From Candidatus Abyssobacteria bacterium SURF_17 (GTDB taxonomy: Bacteria; Abyssobacteria; SURF-5), in contig QZKI01000070.1 in the NCBI GenBank assembly GCA_003598055.1, positions 1 through 33,175 of the forward strand: a stretch of DNA of 33,175 nucleotides. Direction: 5' to 3'. Below, in pieces: positions 1-7,812 of the stretch. Position numbers and translations under genes: made by a program. The notes beneath the pieces are model-generated. The model worked only from the letters and a program-made list of their open reading frames with translations. It had not been told where the DNA came from and made no database searches. How positions within the stretch are numbered: position 1 is the stretch's first letter; each line of letters starts with the position of its first letter.

Positions 1-98
1 CAATTAGAAATCCATGGTCGCCTTGGCCCATGACTGTCAGTTAGTCGACGGTATCTTCGGACGAGGTAAGTCTCGCACCAAGATCTTCTAATCAGAAA

Positions 99-1040
99 CT
101 AGCCGTCTTGCTCCAGCCAATCTAACATGGCAGAGATACTCGCGGTGGCCAGAGCGATGCTGGTGTCGGCAGCTCCGTAGTAGAAACGGATAGAGTCGCC
201 ATCGGGGAGAACAGTGTAGCCACAAGGGAATACTACATTTCCGACGTCACCATGCAACTCGTAGGATTCTTCGGGACCGAAGATCCATTGACTCCCTCGT
301 TTTAGGCACACCTCAGGGTTTTTCAGGTTGAAGAGTGCGAGCCCGAGTCGATAGATCGCACCCGCTGCGGTTTGTCGCACGCCGTGGTACATCACGAGCC
401 AACCCCTCGGTGTCTCTATCGGAGGAGGAGATAGTCCAACCTTGTTGGCATCCCACCATCCCCCAAGCCTGGCCTCCATCATCAGTTTATGACCACCCCA
501 GTGGGTTAAGTCCGATGAGTAAGAGACCCACATGTGCGCTCGGGGCGAACTGACCGGTCGGTGGATGAGCGCCCACCGGCCGTCGATGCGGTGCGGCAGC
601 AGAGTAGCATCTTTGTCCTCCGGGGACATTACGATCCCGTGGCGTTTGAATTCGTGGAAATCCACGGTGGTTGCGAGTGCGACGCCCGGCCCGTCGCGGG
701 TGAAGGCGGTATAGACTATGACATACTCGCTCAGCTCCGGAACATAGGTAATACGTGGGTCTTCAAGCCCCCAGATTTCTTCAGGAAAGTGTTCAGGGTC
801 GGCCGCCATGGTCGGATGGGGATCAATCCGCCAGCCGTCCACGCCGTTGGCTGAGCGAGCCGCGCAGAGGTGAGACAGACCGCGCCGATCCTCGACGCGA
901 CATAAGAGCAGGGTCGTACCGTCGGCCAGGAGGGTGGCGCCGGGATTAAACACACTGTGGACCGGATAGGGCCAGTCGGCGGCGGTCAGGATCGGATTGG
1001 ACTTGTGACGGCGAAGCAGTTCGGTGTGATTATTGGTCAT
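99..1040 (-). CDS. GH130 family glycoside phosphorylase/hydrolase
   Basis: The 313-residue protein reads as glycoside hydrolase family 130, five-bladed beta-propeller enzymes that phosphorolyse or hydrolyse beta-mannosides. Visible family features are an N-terminal NPGA (about 32-35), RVEDRRG (about 48-54) and GLEDPR (about 91-96), whose Asp lies in the region of the catalytic acid of known GH130 enzymes. The length fits the family. There is no signal peptide, so it is probably cytoplasmic. Its ATG overlaps the stop of the upstream glycosyltransferase by four bases (ATGA), which implies translational coupling. The pairing suggests synthesis and turnover of one mannose- or glucose-containing oligosaccharide. 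Whether it is a phosphorylase or a hydrolase, and its linkage, cannot be read here. The 98 bases beyond its stop hold no recognisable gene. Confidence 0.85.
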   Translation of the reverse strand: MTNNHTELLRRHKSNPILTAADWPYPVHSVFNPGATLLADGTTLLLCRVEDRRGLSHLCAARSANGVDGWRIDPHPTMAADPEHFPEEIWGLEDPRITYVPELSEYVIVYTAFTRDGPGVALATTVDFHEFKRHGIVMSPEDKDATLLPHRIDGRWALIHRPVSSPRAHMWVSYSSDLTHWGGHKLMMEARLGGWWDANKVGLSPPPIETPRGWLVMYHGVRQTAAGAIYRLGLALFNLKNPEVCLKRGSQWIFGPEESYELHGDVGNVVFPCGYTVLPDGDSIRFYYGAADTSIALATASISAMLDWLEQDG

Positions 1041-3331
1041 CGGGATCGCGTCTCCACAGGCAAAACAGTGTTCTCCGCCAGGCGCAGTTCCAGTAGGGAC
1101 TGGAGGAAGGCGAGGGTAGACTCCGCGCCAAGGTTCTCGTTAGGGCGGTCGGGATGCAAACCATCGCGGCACCCACCCGTTGTCGGGTCGTAGATCGACA
1201 GATTCAGGTCGTTGCGTCCGAGAAACCATTCGAAAGCGCGTTGGGCTTCTTTTCGCCAGCGGTCGTCCTGCGTTATCCGGTAAGCTTCGAGACAGGCCGA
1301 CACCATGGCCTGACCCTCGACGGGCTGCTGATCGAAGCGGGCGCGTTCACCATCTTTCTTGTAGAAACCATTGGACCCAATAGGGACAAAGTGCCCCCCC
1401 TTGCTGGCTCGCTGTATATTGGCGAGCCAGGAGAGGGATTCCAGTCCGGCCTCAATCATCCCCGCACTCTGAACTGATTGCCCGCAAATGAGAGAGGCGT
1501 GTGATAGTACGGCATTGCAGTAGCTAAGTCCCTTTTCGTACCATCGCCAGTTGTCCGAGCGACAGCGCTGGTACAAGGCTAGAAGTCGCCGGGACAATTC
1601 GTCCTGGACCTGATCGGCGCGACGGTCACCAGCGAAACGTCGCAAATACTCATGAATGCCAATGAGCGCAAAAGCCCATGCCCGCGGGCTACTGGTGCCG
1701 AGAATGGCCGGTAGTGCCCGCTCAAACAACCAGCCCGCCATGCTATGAAGCGCAGGTGTATGAGAGCGACCCAACACGGTGCCGAGAGCCCATAGTGCGC
1801 GGCCATGACTGTCATCCGAACCCTTCTCCTCCGACCAGGAACGCTGGTAAGTCATGAAGTTTCGAAAGCGTCCGGTCTCAGAATTATATGCGTACCAGAT
1901 GAAGGCGAGATAACGAGAGGCCAATCCGAAGGCATCTTGATTCCCCACGTCCTCAAGAAGAGCACTCACGATAAGCGCACGGGCATTGTCGTCCGTCGTG
2001 TACCCCTCATGGTAGTTTGGCACGGTGAAGATGGCGTGCTGTAGAATGCCGGTCTCATCCGTCATATTGCGCAAGTGATCAAGCTTAAGAGGAGGGAGCT
2101 CACCGGGATGTTTGTCCAGAGCTTTGACCGCAAAGCCCGGGTTGCTGAAGTGACGCCGTTCGGCTCGGGCGCGTTCGAAAGTCTCGCAGTAGCGCCGCGC
2201 GACCTGCGACCAGATCATCTCCCTCCCGAATAGGTAGGCGCGTTTGCGCATCGCATGACGTCCGGCGTCGTCATTCAATAGCTCAATGACTCTCTGAGCG
2301 AGCGCCGGCGGGTCTCGAAACGGCACCAGGATGCCGCGATCCTCAGCCAGCATCTCCTCCGCATACCAGTACGGTGTCGACACAACGGCTTTGCCGGCAC
2401 CTAACGTGTAGGCGAGTGTGCCGGAAGTGATCTGCGCCTGGTTGAGATAGGGCGTGATGTATATATCCGCTGCTCCAATAAACTGAATCAGCTCTTCCAA
2501 ACTGACAAAACGATTGTAGAAGATGACATTGCTCTCCACGCCTCTTGCACGAGCCAGCCACTGCAGTGACAGTCGATATGCCTCTCCGTCGATCGCCTTT
2601 ACATGAGGATGGGTCTCGCCCAGGACTATATAAACTACGTCAGGATGAGCGGCCACAATCGCAGGAAGTGCGTCAATGACATGCTCGATCCCCTTACTTG
2701 ACGAAAGCAGTCCGAAACTGAGCAGGACCATCTTACCTTCGGCTCCAAACAAGTCCTTGTGAAAGCTCGGGTCAACAAAAGGCACATCCGGGATGCCGTG
2801 GGGGATAAAATCGATTTTGCTCGACGACACACTATAGATGTCTGTCAGGTAACCTTTGCCGCGCTGGCTCATGACTACGAGGCGGTCCGAGAGATCGGCA
2901 ATTTCCTTCAAAACCGACCGCTGATCCGCATCCGGCTCGACCAAGATCGTGTGCATAGTCGTGACTATCGGCATGCGCAACTCACGCAGGAGAGCCAGAA
3001 TGTGGCTGCCGGCCCGACCGCCGAAAATGCCGTACTCGTGCTGCAAACAGACGAGATCGACATTGTTGATATTCAGAAAGTCGGCGGCACGGCGGTAAGA
3101 CTCAATATCCTTTTCGGTGAGCTCAAAACGAACGCGACTGGGATACTCATAACCAGCAGCGGTGTCATTGACGGGAAGTGCGATGCAGGTGGTGTCCTTA
3201 TTGTCTAACGCGACGGCTTCACACAGATCGGTGGTGAAAGTAGCGATGCCGCAACGACGCGGCAGATAATTGCCGACGAACGCGATTCTCTTGATGAACG
3301 CGCCAGTTGCGTCGTTCTCCGTAACCGACAT
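1037..3331 (-). CDS. GT4-type glycosyltransferase with C-terminal alpha-helical domain
   Basis: This 764-residue protein has two parts. Residues about 15-390 are a GT-B glycosyltransferase of the GT4 type: an N-terminal Rossmann half opening with FVGNYLPRRCGIATFT, a linker PHGIPDVPF, and a nucleotide-sugar half containing SFGLLSSSKGIEHVI and a late GAGKAVVSTPYWYAEE segment. Residues about 400-764 form a second domain with GYTTDDNARAL, RNFMTYQRSW and SHGRALWALG. These resemble the (alpha/alpha)6-barrel domains of sugar epimerases and glycosidases, and the same fusion recurs in bacteria beside GH130 genes. Its ATG directly abuts the stop codon of the RRM gene upstream and its stop overlaps the GH130 start, so the three are one transcription and translation unit. 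Donor and acceptor sugars are unknown. Confidence 0.85.
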   Translation of the reverse strand: MSVTENDATGAFIKRIAFVGNYLPRRCGIATFTTDLCEAVALDNKDTTCIALPVNDTAAGYEYPSRVRFELTEKDIESYRRAADFLNINNVDLVCLQHEYGIFGGRAGSHILALLRELRMPIVTTMHTILVEPDADQRSVLKEIADLSDRLVVMSQRGKGYLTDIYSVSSSKIDFIPHGIPDVPFVDPSFHKDLFGAEGKMVLLSFGLLSSSKGIEHVIDALPAIVAAHPDVVYIVLGETHPHVKAIDGEAYRLSLQWLARARGVESNVIFYNRFVSLEELIQFIGAADIYITPYLNQAQITSGTLAYTLGAGKAVVSTPYWYAEEMLAEDRGILVPFRDPPALAQRVIELLNDDAGRHAMRKRAYLFGREMIWSQVARRYCETFERARAERRHFSNPGFAVKALDKHPGELPPLKLDHLRNMTDETGILQHAIFTVPNYHEGYTTDDNARALIVSALLEDVGNQDAFGLASRYLAFIWYAYNSETGRFRNFMTYQRSWSEEKGSDDSHGRALWALGTVLGRSHTPALHSMAGWLFERALPAILGTSSPRAWAFALIGIHEYLRRFAGDRRADQVQDELSRRLLALYQRCRSDNWRWYEKGLSYCNAVLSHASLICGQSVQSAGMIEAGLESLSWLANIQRASKGGHFVPIGSNGFYKKDGERARFDQQPVEGQAMVSACLEAYRITQDDRWRKEAQRAFEWFLGRNDLNLSIYDPTTGGCRDGLHPDRPNENLGAESTLAFLQSLLELRLAENTVLPVETRSR

Positions 3332-3577
3332 CTAGACGGTCACTCCGCTTTCCTTGACCGTCAGCGCGCAACCATCTATCTTGTCACCATTGAGTGCCGA
3401 GATCGCTACGGACGCCTGATTGTCGCCAGGCATTTCTACAAAACAGAAGCGATAAGTAGCACTGTCGGCCGGTTGTTCGTGGATGCTGATTTTACCGACA
3501 GCACCAAAACGTGCGAACGCCTCACGAAGTTGAGGCTCGGACGTTCTGGGCGACAAGTTACCGACGTATATATTCAC
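3332..3577 (-). CDS. RRM-domain RNA-binding protein (copy 1)
   Basis: This is a single RNA-recognition-motif protein of about 81 residues, of the small glycine-poor type found in cyanobacteria and other bacteria. RNP2 is IYVGNL at the N-terminus. The RNP1 position reads YRFCFVEM, keeping the two key aromatics although the usual KGFGFV is degenerate. I chose the GTG start at 3577 because it gives the same N-terminus as the other two copies (xNIYVxN) and has GGAGAGG just upstream. An extension to about 3628 is open but not family-like. The stop codon is immediately followed by the ATG of the glycosyltransferase, so expression of the two is locked together. Such proteins are often cold-induced and bind U-rich RNA (family knowledge); no target is visible. 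Confidence 0.85.
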   Translation of the reverse strand: MNIYVGNLSPRTSEPQLREAFARFGAVGKISIHEQPADSATYRFCFVEMPGDNQASVAISALNGDKIDGCALTVKESGVTV

Positions 3578-3930
3578 GTGCCTCTCCGTCAAATATCCTG
3601 AAAAGTAATAACTGTAGACTTGAAACATTCGTATTCATGTTCGACGAACTGCCCAGAACAACGCTCCGCCAGAAGGTGACGCAAATCGCTTAGCGGCCGG
3701 ACCGAGCTCGAGCCGTTCTTCTGTTGTGGGCGGCTAACTCGCCGGCGAGAAAGCCCGGAATCAACCCGATTAAGATCCATGCTACTATCGACATGCCCGG
3801 TTACTCTCGTATCAAGGGCCAGGGAAGGCGCAACTGTGTGCTTGGCTCTTTGGGAGAGGTTCGGTGCTGCTCCAAGTTATCCGCACGACCAGAACAGCGG
3901 ATTCTGCCTGCTGCCCTTAAGGTCATGCCC
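3578..3930. other. Intergenic stretch between RRM copies 1 and 2
   Basis: About 350 bases separate the two minus-strand RRM genes. Apart from the YeaQ-like microprotein frame (3690-3794) I see no supported gene. The longer frames on either strand have no family character. The promoter of the RRM-GT4-GH130 operon should lie here, but I cannot point to convincing -35/-10 boxes. Confidence 0.4.
3690..3794 (-). CDS. Truncated YeaQ/YmgE/GlsB-like membrane microprotein (possible remnant)
   Basis: A 34-codon frame starts MSIVAWILIGLIPGFLAGEL. This closely resembles the first transmembrane hairpin of the GlsB/YeaQ/YmgE (transglycosylase-associated) stress membrane proteins, which begin M-x-I-x-x-W-I-x-x-G-L-I-x-G-x-L-A. 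Family members have about 80-90 residues and three membrane segments; here the frame stops after one segment and a basic tail, and I could not find the missing part in the neighbouring frames. A GAGAG tract lies somewhat far upstream as a ribosome site. It is either a decayed gene or a one-helix microprotein. Its place between two RRM genes on the same strand, in a region rich in stress proteins, supports the identification. Confidence 0.4.
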   Translation of the reverse strand: MSIVAWILIGLIPGFLAGELAAHNRRTARARSGR

Positions 3931-4164
3931 CTATTCCTCTTGTACCTTCAGCACGTGTCCGTCCAGCGGCTTGCCTTGCATCTCTGCGATGGCGGCCTGG
4001 GCATGCTCATTGGACGGCATCAGCACCTGACCGAAGCCTTTGGCCACACCGTGAACTTTGTACGGACTGATAGTGACACGCGCAACCGTGCCGAAATTCT
4101 CGAAACACGAGCGGAGATCCGACAAAGAGGTGTCGGGCGACAGGTTACCAACGTAGATATTCAT
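3931..4164 (-). CDS. RRM-domain RNA-binding protein (copy 2)
   Basis: This 77-residue protein consists of one RNA-recognition motif: RNP2 IYVGNL at residues 3-8, and an RNP1-region KGFGQVLM near the middle, where Gln replaces the second aromatic normally used for RNA stacking. The ATG at 4164 is preceded by AAAGGAG at good spacing. It ends with KVQEE and has no glycine-rich tail. It is transcribed away from the decayed response-regulator gene across a 365-base spacer. The role is likely RNA binding, perhaps as a chaperone in cold or osmotic stress (family-level inference). Confidence 0.88.
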   Translation of the reverse strand: MNIYVGNLSPDTSLSDLRSCFENFGTVARVTISPYKVHGVAKGFGQVLMPSNEHAQAAIAEMQGKPLDGHVLKVQEE

Positions 4165-4529
4165 GATACAACTCCTTTGCTCTCAAGAGCAGGTCGCAGA
4201 GTTCTCTGTCACAAATGCCTAAGGGGCTCGTCCGGCGCGCTACGGCGCCGCGGTCACCTTATCGATGATTTGACAAGGATTGTTTTGCCAGAGCAAGGCT
4301 TGAAAAACAATCAATTCGGGGACACTGACTCTGTATACATAATACGTTCAACTACATCAAAGGCCTACGAATATATTCTGGTGAATACAAATAAGTGACG
4401 CCGAGGAGTGCTGAGTGCCCGGGAAGTATAAGCGGGAAAGGCACTTCTACGCGCACGGTTGATTGTTTCTGCCTGACGTTACATTTTCAGGTGTTCGTAC
4501 TATTAGCGCCAGAGATAATCGGCTAGACA
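4165..4529. other. Divergent regulatory spacer with a 35-base dyad
   Basis: This spacer separates the divergent RRM copy 2 and the decayed response regulator. It has no supported gene; the plus-strand frame crossing it is an antisense shadow of RRM copy 2 extended into AT-rich sequence. The main structure is the dyad at 4278-4312, listed separately. The stretch 4310-4400 is clearly more AT-rich than the flanking genes and is the likely promoter zone. Confidence 0.45.
4278..4312. promoter_or_regulatory. Perfect 9-bp inverted repeat, candidate operator or RNA hairpin
   Basis: GATTGTTTT at 4278-4286 is mirrored exactly by AAAACAATC at 4304-4312. A second nested pair, GCC/GGC, lies inside. It sits about 115 bases upstream of RRM copy 2 and about 230 bases upstream of the decayed response regulator. 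The arms contain the CAATC/GATTG words of the 18-base dyads at 5041, 10977 and 11830, in reversed order. It could be an operator or a transcribed hairpin; the sequence does not decide. Confidence 0.4.
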
Positions 4530-4544
4530 GTGGAGAAGTCAGGC

Positions 4545-5000
4545 GTGGAAACAATCCGAGTATTGATAATAGAAGACAATCGTTTTCTGCGGGAGGGCAT
4601 CCTCGCCATGCTCAACGGACAGCCGGATATCCGGACGGTGTCCGCGGCCGGCAACGGTGATGCTCTCACGAAGGCGAAACGAATGAAACGCCAGGTAGTG
4701 CACCTCGATGTAGGTCTGAGGAGCCGGAACAGCCTGCGGATCGCGGAGCTTATCAAAGCTGAGTAACTAAAGGCCGAGATCGTCGTGATGGATCTAATGC
4801 CCGTGCAGAGCGAGGTTATCGAATTCGTAAAAACGGGCGTCGCGGGGTTCATTCTAAGGAACGCTACCATCGATTATTTTCTGCACACCATCCGGTCGGT
4901 GGCTGAAGGGAAGAGAGTACTACCGCCACCATTGGCCGGGTCGCTGTTTTCTCACATTGTCGAATACGTATTACAGAGCGGCAGAGCGGCCCTCCAGTGA
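4545..5000 (+). pseudogene. Decayed NarL-type response regulator (third paralogue)
   Basis: From a GTG at 4545 (GGAGAAG upstream) the frame reads VETIRVLIIEDN, aligning residue for residue with the starts of the intact regulators at 10257 and 11112. At codon 74 (4764-4766) there is an in-frame TAA where the paralogues have Phe. Homology resumes immediately in the same frame (EIVVMDLMPVQSEVIEFV) and continues to a TGA at 4998-5000. The whole LuxR-type DNA-binding domain is missing. The phosphoacceptor region VVHLDVGLRS is kept, but the invariant receiver Lys is Arg (GFILRNAT instead of GFILKDAT). Stop codon, loss of the output domain and loss of the Lys together point to a pseudogene rather than a sequencing error. 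The dyad that follows the intact copies is still present downstream. Confidence 0.85.
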
Positions 5001-5040
5001 GCGTCGCAAGTAACTCAATCCTAGGGACTAATCCCCTTTT

Positions 5041-5058
5041 CAATCCTTCGACCGATTG
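5041..5058. repeat. 18-base dyad motif, copy A
   Basis: CAATCCTTCGACCGATTG is preceded by CTTTT and, further upstream, GGGACTA. It matches copies B (10977) and C (11830) in length, outer arms (CAATC/GATTG) and left flank. It lies 41 bases after the end of the decayed regulator and 178 bases before the ATP-cone gene. See the finding on the three copies. Confidence 0.65.
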
Positions 5059-5235
5059 TCCGGTTCCTCGACTTGCATACATTGAATCAATAGAGGCGAG
5101 GCAGGCGAACTCAGAGAGCGCCTGTCCAGAGGATGTCCAGTGACCAAAAAGGGCAATTCCTAACGCGCCTATGTGCCCGGAAACCGGCTCTTGTGGGCCT
5201 TGCGACATGCAAAGAGTAGAACAGGAGATAGGCAT

Positions 5236-5478
5236 ATGTTTACCATTACGAAACGATCGGGAAAAGAGGAAGCGTTCCAGAAGGACAAGATCCTAAATTC
5301 GATGAGGAATGCCGGTGTCGCCCAGGAAACTGCTGAAGGTGTAGCGGGTAGTATCGGTTACCACGATGGCATCACTACGTCGGAGGTTCGGAATCGCGTA
5401 ATCGGTGGAATCAAGAATCGGGAACCGCAGGCCGCCAAGCAGTACGAATCTCACCCGAGAAAGCCGCACATGACATAA
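5236..5478 (+). CDS. Stand-alone ATP-cone domain protein
   Basis: This 80-residue protein is almost entirely an ATP-cone. It opens with ITKRSGKEEAFQKDKI, the KRxGxxExFxxxKI signature shared with NrdR and the allosteric domain of ribonucleotide reductases, followed by the helical part (AETAEG..., ITTSEVRNRVIGGI). I chose the ATG at 5236 because AGGAG lies eight bases upstream and the domain starts there; the 21-residue upstream extension has no such support. No zinc finger or reductase domain is attached, so it may sense ATP/dATP for an unknown partner. The next gene is the ECF-like sigma factor, so the two may be co-transcribed from the copy-A dyad region (inference). Confidence 0.8.
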   Translation: MFTITKRSGKEEAFQKDKILNSMRNAGVAQETAEGVAGSIGYHDGITTSEVRNRVIGGIKNREPQAAKQYESHPRKPHMT

Positions 5479-5512
5479 GGTGACGCGAGCCGCGATCACG
5501 AGGACTAGTGCC

Positions 5513-6148
5513 ATGGACTCGCTGAAATCCGACCGACGAGCGAGATTTGAGGGGGACACCCTCCCCCATCTTGACGCACTGTGCGGGACCGCTCTCTGGC
5601 TTACCCGTAGTCGCGATCAAGCCACCAATCTTGTGCTACAGACGATGCTACAGGCGTACCGAAACTGGCCTGCGTCCGGCAGCCCTCGAGACAACAAGAT
5701 AAGACTATTCAGCGTCCTGGTCGGGGTATGCTCCGATTTCGGCCATCAACAGGATAAGCCGTACCGGATGACTCCGATACAACGCGATGCCGCCGGCAAC
5801 AGCGGTGACAGGGATCTGCAAACTGAAATGACGCTGGTCCGCGGCGTAGAGCCGTCACAACTCACGATGCCATCTGATGTGGTTATCAAAGATGCGATCT
5901 CTCGTTTTGATCCACGCTCCCGTTTGGCGGTAATACTGCTGTTGCGCGAGCAACTCTCATATTCTGAAATCGCCATCATAACCGGTCTACCAAGAGACGC
6001 CGTCAGGACCGCACTTGGCAGGCTGCGCTCACAGCTGTCATACTACATGATCAAGACATCCACAGCCGACACCGACGGCAGCGCCGCAGACGCGACCGAT
6101 AATTGGGACAACGAGGGCGGCGCCCTTGTTCACCAGAGTCAAGGATGA
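5513..6148 (+). CDS. ECF-like RNA polymerase sigma factor (divergent, copy 1)
   Basis: This protein of about 211 residues has sigma-70 region 2 and region 4 halves. Residues about 12-75 carry FEGDTLPHLDALCGTALWLT and a following helix like the ECF region 2 consensus (FExLxxPHLDALYRTALRLT). Residues about 125-180 carry DPRSRLAVILLLREQLSYSE and a helix-turn-helix GLPRDAVRTALGRLRSQL, typical of region 4. The acidic residues usual in region 2.2 are largely replaced (RSRDQATNLVLQTML), so core-polymerase binding may be altered. I prefer the ATG at 5513, with GAGG upstream, to the GTG at 5480. Its stop overlaps the first possible ATG of the radical SAM gene. No anti-sigma gene is adjacent. Confidence 0.72.
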   Translation: MDSLKSDRRARFEGDTLPHLDALCGTALWLTRSRDQATNLVLQTMLQAYRNWPASGSPRDNKIRLFSVLVGVCSDFGHQQDKPYRMTPIQRDAAGNSGDRDLQTEMTLVRGVEPSQLTMPSDVVIKDAISRFDPRSRLAVILLLREQLSYSEIAIITGLPRDAVRTALGRLRSQLSYYMIKTSTADTDGSAADATDNWDNEGGALVHQSQG

Positions 6149-6153
6149 CTACT

Positions 6154-7719
6154 ATGCGCAAACTTTCTATCGGTATCATTGATCTCGTGGCCAAGGCGCC
6201 TACGGGAACGATGTGGATGCGTATCATGGGGGCGAACTTCGTCAGTATTATGCCTCAGGTCGTAGCTACGTGGTGCGAAGAACAAGGGCACGACGTTACG
6301 TTAGTGACGTACACGGGTCGGGAAAATCTGATCGAGAAATTGCCAGCCAACGTCGACCTCGTTTTCATAAGCTCGTTCACCGAGGCGGCCCTGCTGTCGT
6401 ACGCACTCAGCAATTTGTTCCGATCGCGAGGTGCGATCACCGTTCTCGGGGGCCCCCATGCTCGTTGTTATCCGCAGGATGCGCAGAAGTATTTCGACTA
6501 CGTGCTGGGTTTCACCGACAAAGCGCTGGTCCACCTCGTGCTTCGGGATTGCTCGCAACACCGGCCCACCGGCCTCCGTCTTTCGGCCGAGCGCCATCCG
6601 GCACGGTTACCCGGCGTCGCCAGGCGCTGGAAATTCATCGACCAGTCCCTGAGAAAGGCGCCGGTTATCAAGATCGTCCCGCTCCTGAGCAGCCTCAGCT
6701 GCCCGTACTCCTGTGACTTCTGTATCGACGCCAACGTGCCGTACCAACCGCTTGACGTAGACGAGATGAAGAAGGATCTGCGGTTTCTTCTCAGCAAGTT
6801 GAAACACCCCAGGGTAGCCTGGCACGACCCCAACTTCGGCGTCCATTTCGACCGCTGTATGGACGCTATCGAGGAGGTCGTACCGCCAGGCGGAATCGAC
6901 TTCATCGCCGAGTCAACCCTGTCGCTGCTCTCGGAGTCGCGAGTAATGCGGCTTCAGCGAAACGGCTTCAAGGCGCTATTGCCGGGTATCGAGTCGTGGT
7001 TTGATATGGGGAAGAAATCCAGTACCGGACAGAAGACGGGGATGGACAAGGTCGATAAGGTTGCCTACCACGTCAATATGATTCTTCGGCACATTCCCTA
7101 TGTGCAGACCAATCATATATTCGGGCTCGACGGTGACGCGGGAATATCGCCGTTTGAACTCACCAAGCGTTTTCTGGATCTCGCGCCAGGCGCTTTCCCC
7201 GCATACTCAATGCTCTCGGCCTTCGGACAGGCAGCCCCTCAAAACTTGGATTTTCAGAAAGCAAACCGGGTTCTGCCGATTCCGTTTCATTTTCTCAGCA
7301 ATATCCAGATGAATATAAAACCGAAAAACTACTCGTGGCCGGACTTCTACGATCATCTCATTGACGTGACGAAATACTCCTATTCCCCCCGCCTATTGGT
7401 AAGGAGGTTCCTGGCCAATGGAGAGACGATTCCGAGATGGTTGAATATCGTTCGCGGCCTTTCTTCAGAGCAGTTTGGTCGAATCGCCTACTTCAAGGCC
7501 ATAAAGCGGCTGCTTGAGATAGACCGGCCATTCCGACGATTCTTCGAACAGGAAACATCGGATATCCCCCCGTACTTCGTAGAGAAGATTCGCCGTGATC
7601 TTGGTCAGTTTTGGGACTGGTTGCCCAAGGGAGCTGTCAGTCACGATCCCAACGCCTACCTCTTGTCGGCGGAGCAAAACTGCTCCTCCTGCAAAGTGCC
7701 GCGTGTCGGCGTCGCCTAA
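6154..7719 (+). CDS. B12-binding-domain radical SAM protein
   Basis: A 521-residue protein with an N-terminal cobalamin-binding-like Rossmann region (about 25-135, including EEQGHDVTLVTY and VLGGPHA but no DxHxxG motif), then a radical SAM core. The cluster motif is SCPYSCDFC, with cysteines at about 183, 187 and 190 (CxxxCxxC). A final NCSSC near the C-terminus could bind another metal or cluster. I chose ATG 6154 because AAGGA (6141-6145) sits eight bases upstream. An in-frame ATG at 6145 overlaps the sigma-factor stop (ATGA) but has the purine tract directly against it. Substrate is unknown: members methylate, rearrange or modify lipids, tetrapyrroles and peptides. Coupling to the sigma factor suggests a stress-related product. 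Confidence 0.85.
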   Translation: MRKLSIGIIDLVAKAPTGTMWMRIMGANFVSIMPQVVATWCEEQGHDVTLVTYTGRENLIEKLPANVDLVFISSFTEAALLSYALSNLFRSRGAITVLGGPHARCYPQDAQKYFDYVLGFTDKALVHLVLRDCSQHRPTGLRLSAERHPARLPGVARRWKFIDQSLRKAPVIKIVPLLSSLSCPYSCDFCIDANVPYQPLDVDEMKKDLRFLLSKLKHPRVAWHDPNFGVHFDRCMDAIEEVVPPGGIDFIAESTLSLLSESRVMRLQRNGFKALLPGIESWFDMGKKSSTGQKTGMDKVDKVAYHVNMILRHIPYVQTNHIFGLDGDAGISPFELTKRFLDLAPGAFPAYSMLSAFGQAAPQNLDFQKANRVLPIPFHFLSNIQMNIKPKNYSWPDFYDHLIDVTKYSYSPRLLVRRFLANGETIPRWLNIVRGLSSEQFGRIAYFKAIKRLLEIDRPFRRFFEQETSDIPPYFVEKIRRDLGQFWDWLPKGAVSHDPNAYLLSAEQNCSSCKVPRVGVA

Positions 7720-7812
7720 AAGATCCAAGACGTCATCCAGCGCAGCGCCTAGGAGGGGAGAACAAGTGCAAGTTGATACATTCGGCGGTGGTTGATGGTA
7801 TCGGAACCAGTG

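Noticed and set aside
3724-4398. 224-codon plus-strand frame
   Set aside because: It runs antisense through RRM copy 2 and extends into the AT-rich spacer. It has no domain, and the RRM gene on the other strand is certain.
4864-5235. 123-codon minus-strand frame beside dyad A
   Set aside because: It overlaps the regulator pseudogene in antisense and has no family features or ribosome site.
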